Position numbers and translations under genes: made by a program. A DNA stretch of 64,000 nt from Nocardioides donggukensis (GTDB lineage Bacteria; Actinomycetota; Actinomycetes; Propionibacteriales; Nocardioidaceae). Each line of letters begins with the position of its first letter. Positions within the stretch are counted from its first letter, which is position 1. Below are positions 26,888-35,171 of the stretch, piece by piece. Under the pieces are notes generated by a model that worked only from the letters and a program-made list of their open reading frames with translations, searched no databases and was not told the origin of the DNA. The stretch is from the NCBI RefSeq assembly GCF_014842875.1, contig NZ_JACYXZ010000003.1, positions 248,001 to 312,000 of the forward strand. Reading direction: 5' to 3'.

Positions 26888-28081
26888 TCAGCGCGTCTTG
26901 TACTCCTTGAGCAGGCTGCGCCCGATGATCATCTTCTGGATGTCGGCGGTGCCCTCGCCGATCAGCATGAACGCGGCCTCCCGGTAGAGCCGCTCGATCT
27001 CGTACTCCTTGGAGTAGCCGTAGCCGCCGTGGATCCGGAACGACGCCTCGACGACCTCGTTGCAGTACTCCGCGGCGAGGTACTTCGCCATCCCGGCCTC
27101 GACGTCGTTGCGCTCGCCCTTGTCCTTGAGCCGGGCCGCCTTGACCATCATCGCGTGCGCGGTCTCGACCTTGGTGGCCATCTCCGCGAGCCGGAACAGG
27201 ATCGCCTGGTGCTCGGCGATCGGCTTGCCGAAGGTCTCGCGCTGCTGGGCGTAGTCGATGCCGAGCTCGAAGGCCCGGTTGGCGATGCCACAGGCCCGGG
27301 CGGCCACGTTCACCCGGCCCACCTCGACGCCGTCCATCATCTGGTAGAAGCCCTTGCCCGGCTCGCCACCGAGCACCTGGTCGGCCGAGATCCGGTGGCC
27401 GTCGAAGATCGCCTCGGTGGTGTCGACGCCCTTGTAGCCCATCTTGTCGATCTTGCCGGGGATCGTCACGCCCTGGGCGGTCTCGCCGAAGCCCGGCTCC
27501 TTCTCGACCAGGAACGTGGTCATGTTCTTGTAGACCGACTCGGCGCCCTCGTCGGTCTTCACGAGTACGGCGACCAGGTTGGAGGTGCCGCCGTTGGTCA
27601 GCCACATCTTCTGGCCGGTGATCGCGTAGCCGTCGCCGTCCTTGACGGCCTTGGTCCGGATCGCGGAGACGTCGGAGCCCAGCGCCGGCTCGGACATCGA
27701 GAACGAGCCGCGGACCTCCCCGGTGGCCATCTTCGGCAGGTACCTCTGCTTCTGCTCGTCGGTGCCGTGCCGCATCAGCATGTAGGCCACGATGAAGTGG
27801 GTGTTGATCACCCCCGACACGCTCATCCAGCCGCGGGCGATCTCCTCCACGCACAGCGCATACGTCAGCAGGGACTCGCCGAGGCCGCCGTACTCCTCGG
27901 GGATCATCAACCCGAAGATGCCCAGCTCCTTGAGACCCTCGACGATCTCGGTGGGGTACTCATCAGCATGCTCCAGCTCGGTGGCCACCGGCAGGATCTT
28001 CTCCTCCACGAACTGCCGGACCGCCTTGACGATCTCCTCCTGGATGTCGGTCAGTCCGTCGGTCTCGCAGAGCCGGGCCAT
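26888..28081 (-). CDS. Acyl-CoA dehydrogenase
   Basis: 397 residues, full-length FAD-dependent acyl-CoA dehydrogenase. Signatures include SMSEPALGSD (flavin/substrate site), QKMWLTNGG, the RVNVAARACG segment and the C-terminal GEGTADIQKMIIGRSLL, in which the Glu of EGT is the catalytic base position. It is involved in beta-oxidation or branched acyl-CoA oxidation. The ATG at 28081 has AAGGA upstream. A hairpin GGGTT/AACCC (28097-28111) lies in its 5' leader on the minus strand. The next gene upstream on this strand is the sulfotransferase set's partner, in the same direction beyond 28195. Confidence 0.9.
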   Translation of the reverse strand: MARLCETDGLTDIQEEIVKAVRQFVEEKILPVATELEHADEYPTEIVEGLKELGIFGLMIPEEYGGLGESLLTYALCVEEIARGWMSVSGVINTHFIVAYMLMRHGTDEQKQRYLPKMATGEVRGSFSMSEPALGSDVSAIRTKAVKDGDGYAITGQKMWLTNGGTSNLVAVLVKTDEGAESVYKNMTTFLVEKEPGFGETAQGVTIPGKIDKMGYKGVDTTEAIFDGHRISADQVLGGEPGKGFYQMMDGVEVGRVNVAARACGIANRAFELGIDYAQQRETFGKPIAEHQAILFRLAEMATKVETAHAMMVKAARLKDKGERNDVEAGMAKYLAAEYCNEVVEASFRIHGGYGYSKEYEIERLYREAAFMLIGEGTADIQKMIIGRSLLKEYKTR

Positions 28082-28195
28082 GGTGGTCCTTCCTCGGGGG
28101 GTTCGAGCAACCCGGTGAGTTTATGCGCCACGACGGGGTGCGGCGACATGACACGGATCACGCGGACCGACCGGCCGACAGGGTCGCGGACAGGG

Positions 28196-29317
28196 TCAGC
28201 GCCGCGGGGATCGGCGGAGCAGCCGGGCCATCCGGCCCTGGCGGGCCGACCGGGCCAGCCGGCGCCGGGCCCGGCCCCAAGGGCCCGGGGCCGGGCGGGG
28301 CCGGCGCTTGAGCCGACGGACGTCGGAGAGCATCTCGGCGATCGTGGCGGCGGCGACGTCGAGCACCTCCCCGTCCGAGACCGAGTCCGGGTGCCGGCGC
28401 TCGGGCAGTGCCTCGGGGGTGCGCAGGTCGTCGAGGTCGCCCACCACGTCGTACCCGCGACCGGCGATGTCGTCCAGGCCCGCCTCCCCGCGCGCCCGGA
28501 GCACCGCAACCCGCTCCGGCGAGGGCCAGAACCGCTCACCGCGCCGCGGGACCAGCTTCTCCTGGGCCAGGTAGCCGCGGATCCACATCCCCTTGTCGAC
28601 CGGCGCGGTGAAGTCGGTGAGGTGCGCGTTCACCCGGCGCAGCAGCTCCACCTCGGCCACCCCGAGCGACTCGTTGGGCTGGGAGGCGGAGGTGTCGCAG
28701 GAGTCGGGGTCGATCCCGACCACCCCGGCGAACCGGCGCCACAGCTCGTCGCGTGGCTGGTCGCGACCGGGCAGCGGGATCAGGTGCACCCGCTCGGCGG
28801 GTACGCCGCTCCCCCAGCGCCGCAGCACGTCGGCCAGGTCGAGGGTCCCCCACCCCCACTCGTCGCCGGGGTCGACCCGCTCGCTGGGCGGGTAGGCGTC
28901 GACCGGGCCGGTGGCGCCGTTCTTGACCCACTCTTGCCACCGGGCGGTGAGCAGTCCGACGATCTCGCGGGCGGTGACCACGACGTGCACCTCGGCACCG
29001 CCGAGGTCGGCGACCGCCCGGGCGACCTGGTCGGCCGACGCACCGGCGAAGAACTCGTGGCTGATGATCGCGGTCCCGGGGAAGGACCGCACCTCCTCGG
29101 TCAGCTGCTCCCAGGCCTGCGGCGCGTCGGGGTGCCGTCGGGCGATCCGCGGCTCCTCCCGGACCACGCAGCTGGCCCACAGGTGCTGGCGCGGCCCGAA
29201 GCCCGGCAGCAGCACGTCCTGGTCGGCCAGGACCGCGCGGTGCTCCCACAGGATCGACTGCAGGTAGGTGGTCCCGGTCTTGGGCAGGCCGACGTGGAGG
29301 AAGACGCGCCGCGCCAC
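28196..29317 (-). CDS. Sulfotransferase family protein A
   Basis: 373 residues. The N-terminal FLHVGLPKTGTTYLQ is the 5'-phosphosulfate loop of PAPS-dependent sulfotransferases; Ser/Arg positions in the following helices fit the 3'-phosphate site. The C-terminal tail is strongly basic and Pro-rich. The GTG start at 29317 lies 2 nt after the coiled-coil gene's stop. It is probably the last gene of the four-gene decoration operon, transferring sulfate to a surface polymer, but the acceptor is not known. Confidence 0.85.
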   Translation of the reverse strand: MARRVFLHVGLPKTGTTYLQSILWEHRAVLADQDVLLPGFGPRQHLWASCVVREEPRIARRHPDAPQAWEQLTEEVRSFPGTAIISHEFFAGASADQVARAVADLGGAEVHVVVTAREIVGLLTARWQEWVKNGATGPVDAYPPSERVDPGDEWGWGTLDLADVLRRWGSGVPAERVHLIPLPGRDQPRDELWRRFAGVVGIDPDSCDTSASQPNESLGVAEVELLRRVNAHLTDFTAPVDKGMWIRGYLAQEKLVPRRGERFWPSPERVAVLRARGEAGLDDIAGRGYDVVGDLDDLRTPEALPERRHPDSVSDGEVLDVAAATIAEMLSDVRRLKRRPRPAPGPWGRARRRLARSARQGRMARLLRRSPRR

Positions 29318-29319
29318 GG

Positions 29320-29577
29320 TCAGCCGAGCTCGGTCGTGTAGCGCTCGGTCAGCTCGGCCACCCGGGCCTCGTCGCGCTGGGCCACCGGGAGCAGCAGCTC
29401 CTGGACCAGGTCGGTGAGCTCGGCCAGCCGCAGGTTGAGCTGACGACACTCCTGGACCTCGGCCTCCAGCTCGCTCACCCGCTCCTCGAGCCGGGAGGAC
29501 TCGACCCGGGCCGAGCCCGCGGCCCGCACCCTGGAGAGGCCGCGCTTGATCCGGGCGGTGCCACCTCGAGCGTTCAT
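29320..29577 (-). CDS. Short coiled-coil protein (DUF6752-like)
   Basis: 85 residues with a basic N terminus (RTARIKRGLSRVR... region) followed by a heptad-rich coiled coil of about 50 residues (VSELEAEVQECRQLN and LAELTDLVQELL). No signal or membrane helix. I believe it belongs to the small family DUF6752 seen beside sulfotransferases and glycosyltransferases in Nocardioides-like genomes, from memory. ATG 29577 overlaps the stop of the LicD-fusion gene as ATGA; ATG 29586 (88 residues) is an alternative. It may scaffold the neighbouring enzymes. Confidence 0.6.
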   Translation of the reverse strand: MNARGGTARIKRGLSRVRAAGSARVESSRLEERVSELEAEVQECRQLNLRLAELTDLVQELLLPVAQRDEARVAELTERYTTELG

Positions 29578-31127
29578 GCCTGCCATTCGACCACCATTCG
29601 ACAGATCCGACGACCGTCGGGGCCTCCGACGGTCTTCTCCTTGCGGTGCACGACACGGGCGCCGCGCGCCTCCAGCTCGGCGGCGACCAGGTCCGGCGGG
29701 ACCGGGGACAGCAGCTTCTTGGCCGCGAACCCGGCGCCGTGCGGTCCCGGGAGGAGCAGCTCCAGGTAGAGCCGGCCGCCCCCTGCCAGCGCCATCCGGG
29801 CCAGCCGCCACAGGTGGGCCCGGCCGGTGCGGTTCGTGGCCTCCACGACGTGCCGCGCGGTGAGCACCCGCCGGGGCTGCGGGTCGTGGGCGAGCCGGGC
29901 GCCCCACCCGAGGGCCTGGCGCAGCTCGAGCAGGTTCATCGCGTGGTACGCCGCGGGCACGGCCTCCGCGGCGGCGGTCTCCGCGACCGCCTCGTAGCCC
30001 TTCGGGGCGTAGTCCAGACCGAGGGCCGGCACCCCCTCCCGGGCGAACCAGAGCGCGTCGGAGCCGCGCCCGCAGCCGACGTCGACGACCTGGGTCGCCT
30101 CGGGCTCACGCCTGCGCACCCAGCGGGCGAACGCGTGCGGACCGCCGTCCGGCTCCCGGTTCCGGTGCGCCTGCGACCAGGCCCGGTCCCAGTCCTCGCG
30201 GTGCACCCGGGTGCCGCGGAACCAGCCGTTGAGCCGCCGGTGCGTGGAGCGGGGGGTCCCGAAGTGGAAGGCCGGGTCCGGCACCCGCCACGAAGGTCCG
30301 TAGGTGGCGGCCAGGAACCGGTCGGTGTCGGCCGGGGCCGGCAGCGTGCGTCCCTCGAGCGTGGTGGTCCCGAGCGGGAAGATCCACTCCCGCTCGAAGG
30401 GCGTGCGGATCTCGCCCATGAGGATCAGGTGCCCCTGGCTGAGGAAGCCGCCGAAGACGTCGAGGCCGCGGACCGAGCCGTCGCCCTCGACCACGTCGAC
30501 CTTGAACGCGCCGCCGCTGTAGCGGGTGATCGGGTAGCCCATCCGCGCCAGGCGCCGCTGCAGCCGGAACGACTCGCGGGCGACGTCCGCCGGGTGGCTG
30601 TGCTCGCTGACGTAGCCGAGGTCGGCGTCGCTGTCGTGCCCGATGAGCTTCCCGCCGCGCACCGCGCCCAGCAGGGTGCCGTACGCGGGGAACGCCTCGA
30701 CACCGGCCCGGCGCAGCGCGTCGAGCACCTCCTCGATCGAGTCGAGCAGTGGCGCGACGTGCTCCTCGCTGCGGGTGTCGAAGGTCTGCGCGAGACGGTT
30801 GGACTTGTCCAGGCCCAGCGGCTTGCCCTCCGGGCTCTCGACGGCGATCCGGGTGCCGGCCGGCGCCTCGCCGAGGGTCACCTCGCCCTCGTGGACGACG
30901 GTGCCGGAGACGTGCTCGACGAGCGCGACCCGGGTGCTGCCCTGCAGGAAGCGGTGCAGCGCGGTCGGCCAGGCCACCAGGTGTCCCCCGTCGCGCGGCT
31001 CTCCGTCCCGGTGCAGCCAGAAGGACCAGATGCGGCGCTCGTCGAAGAGGACGTCGAGGATGACCTCGCCGCGGCTGGCGGCGAAGACCCCGTCGTCGTC
31101 CACGTGGACGCGCGACACCCCGCTCAT
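29574..31127 (-). CDS. LicD-like nucleotidyltransferase fused to a class I methyltransferase
   Basis: 517 residues in two parts. Residues ~1-110 form an unassigned N-terminal beta-rich domain, then GTLLGAVRGGKLIGHDSDADLG is the LicD/nucleotidyltransferase metal motif (the acidic DSDAD). The C-terminal third is a SAM-binding Rossmann domain (VVDVGCGRGSDALW), ending with an enzyme-type substrate-binding tail. LicD enzymes transfer phosphocholine-like groups to surface polymers. The fusion suggests the added group is methylated on the same protein. No export signal. The start ATG 31127 was chosen because the conserved region begins soon after. Confidence 0.78.
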   Translation of the reverse strand: MSGVSRVHVDDDGVFAASRGEVILDVLFDERRIWSFWLHRDGEPRDGGHLVAWPTALHRFLQGSTRVALVEHVSGTVVHEGEVTLGEAPAGTRIAVESPEGKPLGLDKSNRLAQTFDTRSEEHVAPLLDSIEEVLDALRRAGVEAFPAYGTLLGAVRGGKLIGHDSDADLGYVSEHSHPADVARESFRLQRRLARMGYPITRYSGGAFKVDVVEGDGSVRGLDVFGGFLSQGHLILMGEIRTPFEREWIFPLGTTTLEGRTLPAPADTDRFLAATYGPSWRVPDPAFHFGTPRSTHRRLNGWFRGTRVHREDWDRAWSQAHRNREPDGGPHAFARWVRRREPEATQVVDVGCGRGSDALWFAREGVPALGLDYAPKGYEAVAETAAAEAVPAAYHAMNLLELRQALGWGARLAHDPQPRRVLTARHVVEATNRTGRAHLWRLARMALAGGGRLYLELLLPGPHGAGFAAKKLLSPVPPDLVAAELEARGARVVHRKEKTVGGPDGRRICRMVVEWQA

Positions 31128-31191
31128 CGCCTCTGCCTCCCTCCACGGATCGCCGGTCGGCGCCCGTCCCGGGCACCGCTGCGCAGGGAGC

Positions 31192-32355
31192 CTACTCGCC
31201 GGGGCGGCCGGGCCGGGCCGACCCCGGGCCGGATCCGCGGCGCAGTCCCTGGCGGAGCCCGGCCCCGAAGCCGGGGATCCGGGTGGCGAGAGCCGTAGCG
31301 CCGCCGACACCGCCGGCCCGGCGCCTGAGCCGACCGCGCATCCGGCGCAGGGTGCGGCCGCGCTCGTGGGCCCGCTCGGAGGAGAGCACGAGCGCCTCCA
31401 GTGCGGCCTCGAGCAGGGCCTCGGGCGGCACGTCGTACGACGCGGGGCCCTCGGGCACCCCGCCGTCGAGGTCGGCCAGCTCGCCGACCACGTCGAAGCC
31501 GCGGCGCTCCAGGGTGCGGATCATCCAGGCGTTCTCGGCGGCGAGCAGCTCCAGCGCCGGGCCGCTGAGGACCGGACGGGTGGTGGCCGGGCGCCGGGAG
31601 AGCACGCCGTTGGCCAGCCACTCCTTGATCTCGCTGCGCTGCGCGGCCACGGACAGGCCCGCCTCGTGGCCGTTGACCCGACGCAGCATCTCGGTCGCCA
31701 CGAAGTCGAGGGAGGTGTTCTGGCGCTGCGGCTCACGGGTGTCCAGCGCCTCGGGGTCGACCCCGAGCACCGAGCAGAACCGCTCCAGGATCCGCTCACG
31801 CGGGCTGCCCGGCGGAGGCACCGTGACCACGTGGATCCGCTCCGCCGGCAGGTGCCGGGGCCACAGCCGCAGCACCCGGCGGATCCGGCGCCGGCGGCGC
31901 AGGGCGCCCGGACGGCGGACGGCCGCGGCGCAGAACTCCTCCCAGGTGCGGGTGCCGCCGTTCTTGACGTACTCCTGCCAGGCCGACGGCTCGGCGGCCA
32001 CGAGGTCCCGCACGGTCACGATCACGTGCAGCTCGGCGTCGGGGAAGGACCGGGCGAGCCGGGCGACGCCGGGCTTGCGGGCCAGGGAGTACCGCTCGTT
32101 GCTGAACACCACCCTGTCGGTCCGGGCCCGGCCCGCCTCGGCCACGACCGCGTCCCAGCGGCCGGTGGGCATCCGGTCGGCGAGCCGGGGCCGGATGCCG
32201 GCGAGCTCGCTGGCCGCCTCGTAGTGCTGGGCGTGCCTGCCGACGACGGTGACGCCCTGGCGGGCGAACGCGTCGACGTTGGCGTAGAGCAGGTCCTGCA
32301 GGTAGGTCGTGCCCGTCTTGGGCAGCCCGATGTGGACGTACACCTGCTTGGGCAC
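31192..32355 (-). CDS. Sulfotransferase family protein B
   Basis: 387 residues. The N-terminal YVHIGLPKTGTTYLQD is the PAPS phosphosulfate loop; later ERYSLARKP and an S-x-E segment resemble the 3'-phosphate site. The C-terminal tail is Arg/Gly-rich. It shares the layout of sulfotransferase A, but the two are diverged, so they likely modify different positions. The GTG start follows GGAGG (32368-32360 region). It opens the minus-strand decoration cluster; an independent promoter lies in the 41-bp gap to the phzF-like gene. Confidence 0.85.
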   Translation of the reverse strand: MPKQVYVHIGLPKTGTTYLQDLLYANVDAFARQGVTVVGRHAQHYEAASELAGIRPRLADRMPTGRWDAVVAEAGRARTDRVVFSNERYSLARKPGVARLARSFPDAELHVIVTVRDLVAAEPSAWQEYVKNGGTRTWEEFCAAAVRRPGALRRRRRIRRVLRLWPRHLPAERIHVVTVPPPGSPRERILERFCSVLGVDPEALDTREPQRQNTSLDFVATEMLRRVNGHEAGLSVAAQRSEIKEWLANGVLSRRPATTRPVLSGPALELLAAENAWMIRTLERRGFDVVGELADLDGGVPEGPASYDVPPEALLEAALEALVLSSERAHERGRTLRRMRGRLRRRAGGVGGATALATRIPGFGAGLRQGLRRGSGPGSARPGRPGE

Positions 32356-32396
32356 GTGTCCTCCTGCTCGTCCGGCTGTCCCGTCGGCGAGGAATC

Positions 32397-33296
32397 CTAC
32401 GCGGGGGGCGGGACCCGCACGCTGCCGCGGGCCACCGGGTGCACCCGGCCGGCCACCCGTGCCGACGTCGGCACACCGGCGGCGGCCTCGACGTGGCCGC
32501 GCAGCCGGGCCGGCCGGCCCATCTCCAGGCCCTGGCTGATCTCGTACGCCCCGCCGTCGGGCAGCAGCCCACCGGCCGCCAGCGCCAGCCCCAGTCCGGC
32601 CGCCGCCGACCCGGTGGCGGCGTCCTCGGCCGCCGGCGGCCCCGGCGACAGGACCCGGGCGTGCACCCGCACGGGGCGCTCCCCCGCGAGCGCGACCAGG
32701 TTGACCCCCTCCAGGGGGTCGACCAGCTCCGGCCACCCGTCGTGCTCGGCCATCGGACGCCGGGGCACCTGCGCCCGGAGCAGCGCCTCCTCGGTGACCG
32801 GCACGTGCACCCAGGTGAGGCCGGTGCCGGCGGCCCAGGCCTCACCCGCCCGGTCACCGGCGCCCAGGCCCACCTCACGCAGCAGCCGGGCCACGAGGTC
32901 GTGGTCGAGCGGGCCGGCGAGGTCGCGCGCGGCCGCGGTCAGCTCCACCTCGTCCCCGGTGAACGCCACCGCGACCTCGCCGGCGCCGCACCGCTGCACG
33001 GTGGTGGCCGAATCGGACGGGAGCAGGCCCCGGTCCCGCAGCACCCAGGCGGTGCCGAGCGTGGGGTGGCCGGCGAAGGGGATCTCACCGCCGGGGGTGA
33101 AGATCCGGACCGGGTAGCCGCCGTCGGAGACCGCTCCCGGGAAGGTGGTCTCGGCGAACCCGAACTCCCGGGCCAGCGCCAGCAGCTGCCCGTCGTCGAG
33201 GGCGTCGGCGCCGTGCACGACGGCCAGCTGGTTGCCGGCGAACGGGGCCTGGGCGAACACGTCGACGATGTCGAAGCCGAGGTCGGAGGTGAGCAT
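32397..33296 (-). CDS. PhzF-family isomerase/epimerase
   Basis: 299 residues with the diaminopimelate-epimerase-like fold. Typical motifs are VDVFAQAPFAGNQLAVV, FGFAETTFP (catalytic Glu region), GEIPFAGHPTLGTAWVL and EDAATGSAAAGLGLAL. The family includes phenazine biosynthetic isomerases but most members act on unknown substrates; there is no phenazine cluster here. The ATG lies 8 nt after TAGCCT (33310-33305), overlapping the divergent promoter of the MgtE-N gene. Confidence 0.9.
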   Translation of the reverse strand: MLTSDLGFDIVDVFAQAPFAGNQLAVVHGADALDDGQLLALAREFGFAETTFPGAVSDGGYPVRIFTPGGEIPFAGHPTLGTAWVLRDRGLLPSDSATTVQRCGAGEVAVAFTGDEVELTAAARDLAGPLDHDLVARLLREVGLGAGDRAGEAWAAGTGLTWVHVPVTEEALLRAQVPRRPMAEHDGWPELVDPLEGVNLVALAGERPVRVHARVLSPGPPAAEDAATGSAAAGLGLALAAGGLLPDGGAYEISQGLEMGRPARLRGHVEAAAGVPTSARVAGRVHPVARGSVRVPPPA

Positions 33297-33304
33297 GCCC
33301 GCAG

Positions 33305-33314
33305 AGGCTAACGT
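33305..33314. promoter_or_regulatory. Two divergent -10 boxes overlapping by 2 bp
   Basis: TAGCCT on the minus strand (33310-33305) serves the PhzF gene (8 nt to ATG). TAACGT on the plus strand (33309-33314) serves the MgtE-N gene (6 nt to GTG 33321). The shared bases are TA. Both genes would be leaderless, with start codons only 24 bp apart. Confidence 0.6.
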
Positions 33315-33320
33315 GTGGGC

Positions 33321-34580
33321 GTGAGCAGCACCCCGTCGCGAGTCTTCCTCGCCCGCATGGTCGGGCTGCCGATCTTCGACCCCCAGGGTGACCAGGTCGG
33401 CAAGGTGCGAGACCTCGTGGTGGCCCTGCGCTCGGAGACCAGCCAGCCGAGGGTGCTGGGGATGGTCGTGGAGGTCTTCGGCCGCCGTCGGATCTTCATC
33501 CCGATGACCCGGGTCACCAACATCGACAGCGGACAGGTCTACACGACCGGGCTGCTCAACATGCGCCGCTTCGTCCAGCGGCCCACCGAGACCCTGGTCA
33601 TCGGGCAGATGCTGGACCGCGACGTGCAGATCCGGGGCAGCGAGGTGCGCGGCACCGTGTACGACGTGGCGATGGAGCAGGCCCGGACCCGGGACTGGGT
33701 GCTGAGCCGGGTGGCGCTGCAGGAGCCGGGCCGCGGGTTCCGCCGCAAGGGCCAGACCCACGTCGTCGAGTGGAGCGAGGTCGTCGGGCTGACCCGGCGC
33801 GAGGAGAACCAGGGCGCCACCCACCTGCTCGCGGCGATCCAGGAGATGCGCCCGGCGGACGCGGCCAGCATGATCCACGACCTGCCCCCGGAGCGGCGGA
33901 CGGCCGTGGTGGCCGCCCTCGACGACGAGCGGCTCGCGGACGTCCTCGAGGAGCTGCCCGAGGAGGACCAGGTCGAGATCCTCGAGCACCTCGACACCGA
34001 GCGGGCCGCCGACGTCCTCGAGGAGATGTCCCCCGACGACGCCGCCGACCTGATCGCCGACCTGCCGCCCGAGACCGCGGCCACCCTCCTGGAGCTGATG
34101 CAGCCCGAGGGCGCCGAGGACGTACGCCGCCTGATGTCCTACGCCGAGGAGACCGCCGGCGGGATGATGGCCGCCGAGCCGGTCATCCTGGCCCCCGACG
34201 CGACCATCGCCGAGGCCCTGGCGCACGTGCGCAACCCCGACCTCACCACGTCGCTGGCCGCGCTCGTCTACATCTGCCGGCCACCGCTCGAGCCGCCCAC
34301 GGGCAAGCTGCTCGGCGTCGCCCACATCCAGCGCCTGCTGCGCGAGCCGCCGTCGACGCTGGTCGCGGCCGCCCTCGACGACACGCTCGACCCCCTGGGC
34401 CCGGAGATGGGGATCGACGACGTCGCGGCCCACCTCGCGACGTACAACCTGGTGGCGGCGCCGGTGGTCGACGAGGACGGGCGCCTGCTGGGCGCGGTCA
34501 CCGTCGACGACCTGCTGGACCACATGCTGCCCGAGAACTGGCGGGATCTCGCCCCGCGTCCGGGGGTGCGCCGTGGCTGA
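33321..34580 (+). CDS. PRC-barrel/MgtE-N/CBS-domain protein without a transporter domain
   Basis: 419 residues: an N-terminal beta-barrel domain resembling PRC (about 15-80), a long MgtE-type helical N domain (about 170-300, repeated LPxE and DDAADLI modules), then a CBS pair (about 300-405). There is no membrane segment, so it senses or scaffolds rather than transports, perhaps Mg2+ or adenylates. In mycobacteria an equivalent lies beside the DUF1003 protein. The GTG at 33321 is 6 nt after TAACGT. The stop overlaps the DUF1003 GTG. Confidence 0.82.
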   Translation: MSSTPSRVFLARMVGLPIFDPQGDQVGKVRDLVVALRSETSQPRVLGMVVEVFGRRRIFIPMTRVTNIDSGQVYTTGLLNMRRFVQRPTETLVIGQMLDRDVQIRGSEVRGTVYDVAMEQARTRDWVLSRVALQEPGRGFRRKGQTHVVEWSEVVGLTRREENQGATHLLAAIQEMRPADAASMIHDLPPERRTAVVAALDDERLADVLEELPEEDQVEILEHLDTERAADVLEEMSPDDAADLIADLPPETAATLLELMQPEGAEDVRRLMSYAEETAGGMMAAEPVILAPDATIAEALAHVRNPDLTTSLAALVYICRPPLEPPTGKLLGVAHIQRLLREPPSTLVAAALDDTLDPLGPEMGIDDVAAHLATYNLVAAPVVDEDGRLLGAVTVDDLLDHMLPENWRDLAPRPGVRRG

Positions 34581-35160
34581 GCCCCGACGCAGCCGGCTGG
34601 ACACGCCGCGGGACCTGCGCCGCCCACTGGTCCGGCGGCCGACCTACGACTCTGAGGTCTTCGGGGTCTTCGCCGAGCAGTTCGCCCGGTTCATGGGCAC
34701 CGCCCGGTTCCTGATCTACATGACCCTGTTCGTGCTGATCTGGTTCGCCTGGAACGTGCTGGCTCCCGAGGACGCCCGCTGGGACGTCTACCCGTTCATC
34801 TTCCTGACCCTGATGCTCAGCCTGCAGGCGTCGTACGCCGCGCCGCTGATCCTGCTGGCCCAGAACCGGCAGGAGATGCGTGACAAGGTGATCGCCGAGC
34901 AGGACCGGCAGGCCAACGCCCGGGCGCACGCCGACATGGAGTTCCTGGCCCGGGAGGTCGCCTCCCTGCGGATGGCCGTGGGCGAGGTCGCCACCCGCGA
35001 CTTCCTGCGCTCGGAGCTGCGGGTGCTGCTCAACGACCTCGACGAGCGGGCCGCGGCGCCGGAGCCCCCCGGGCCCCCCGAGCCCCCCGAGGCCCCGGAC
35101 GCTCCGGGGACGGCCGAGGGTGAGGAGGGCCACGGAGTCCGGACGCCCCCCAGCACGTAG
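34573..35160 (+). CDS. DUF1003 membrane protein
   Basis: 195 residues. Two membrane helices, FLIYMTLFVLIWFAWNVL and YPFIFLTLMLSLQASYAAPLIL, are joined by a short loop and followed by the family hallmark of a helix with QNRQ and AEQDRQANARAH. A Pro/Glu-rich tail is at the C terminus. The GTG start overlaps the previous stop by 8 bp, so it is translationally coupled. The family is often next to MgtE-N/CBS proteins, suggesting a complex of unknown function. Confidence 0.85.
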   Translation: MAEPRRSRLDTPRDLRRPLVRRPTYDSEVFGVFAEQFARFMGTARFLIYMTLFVLIWFAWNVLAPEDARWDVYPFIFLTLMLSLQASYAAPLILLAQNRQEMRDKVIAEQDRQANARAHADMEFLAREVASLRMAVGEVATRDFLRSELRVLLNDLDERAAAPEPPGPPEPPEAPDAPGTAEGEEGHGVRTPPST

Positions 35161-35163
35161 GCT
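35158..35163 (+). promoter_or_regulatory. Internal leaderless -10 box (TAGGCT) of mrp
   Basis: TAGGCT begins in the TAG stop codon of the DUF1003 gene and lies 8 nt before the mrp ATG (35172). It suggests mrp can also be transcribed on its own. Confidence 0.45.
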
Positions 35164-35171
35164 TGGGCATC

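Noticed and set aside
28255-28311. GC-rich stem-loop at the end of sulfotransferase A as a terminator
   Set aside because: The sequence codes for the Arg/Pro-rich tail of the protein and such runs are common in this genome; not distinguishable from coding bias.
30106-31176. Minus-strand second frame within the LicD fusion
   Set aside because: It is an internal shadow frame without a start signal or motif.
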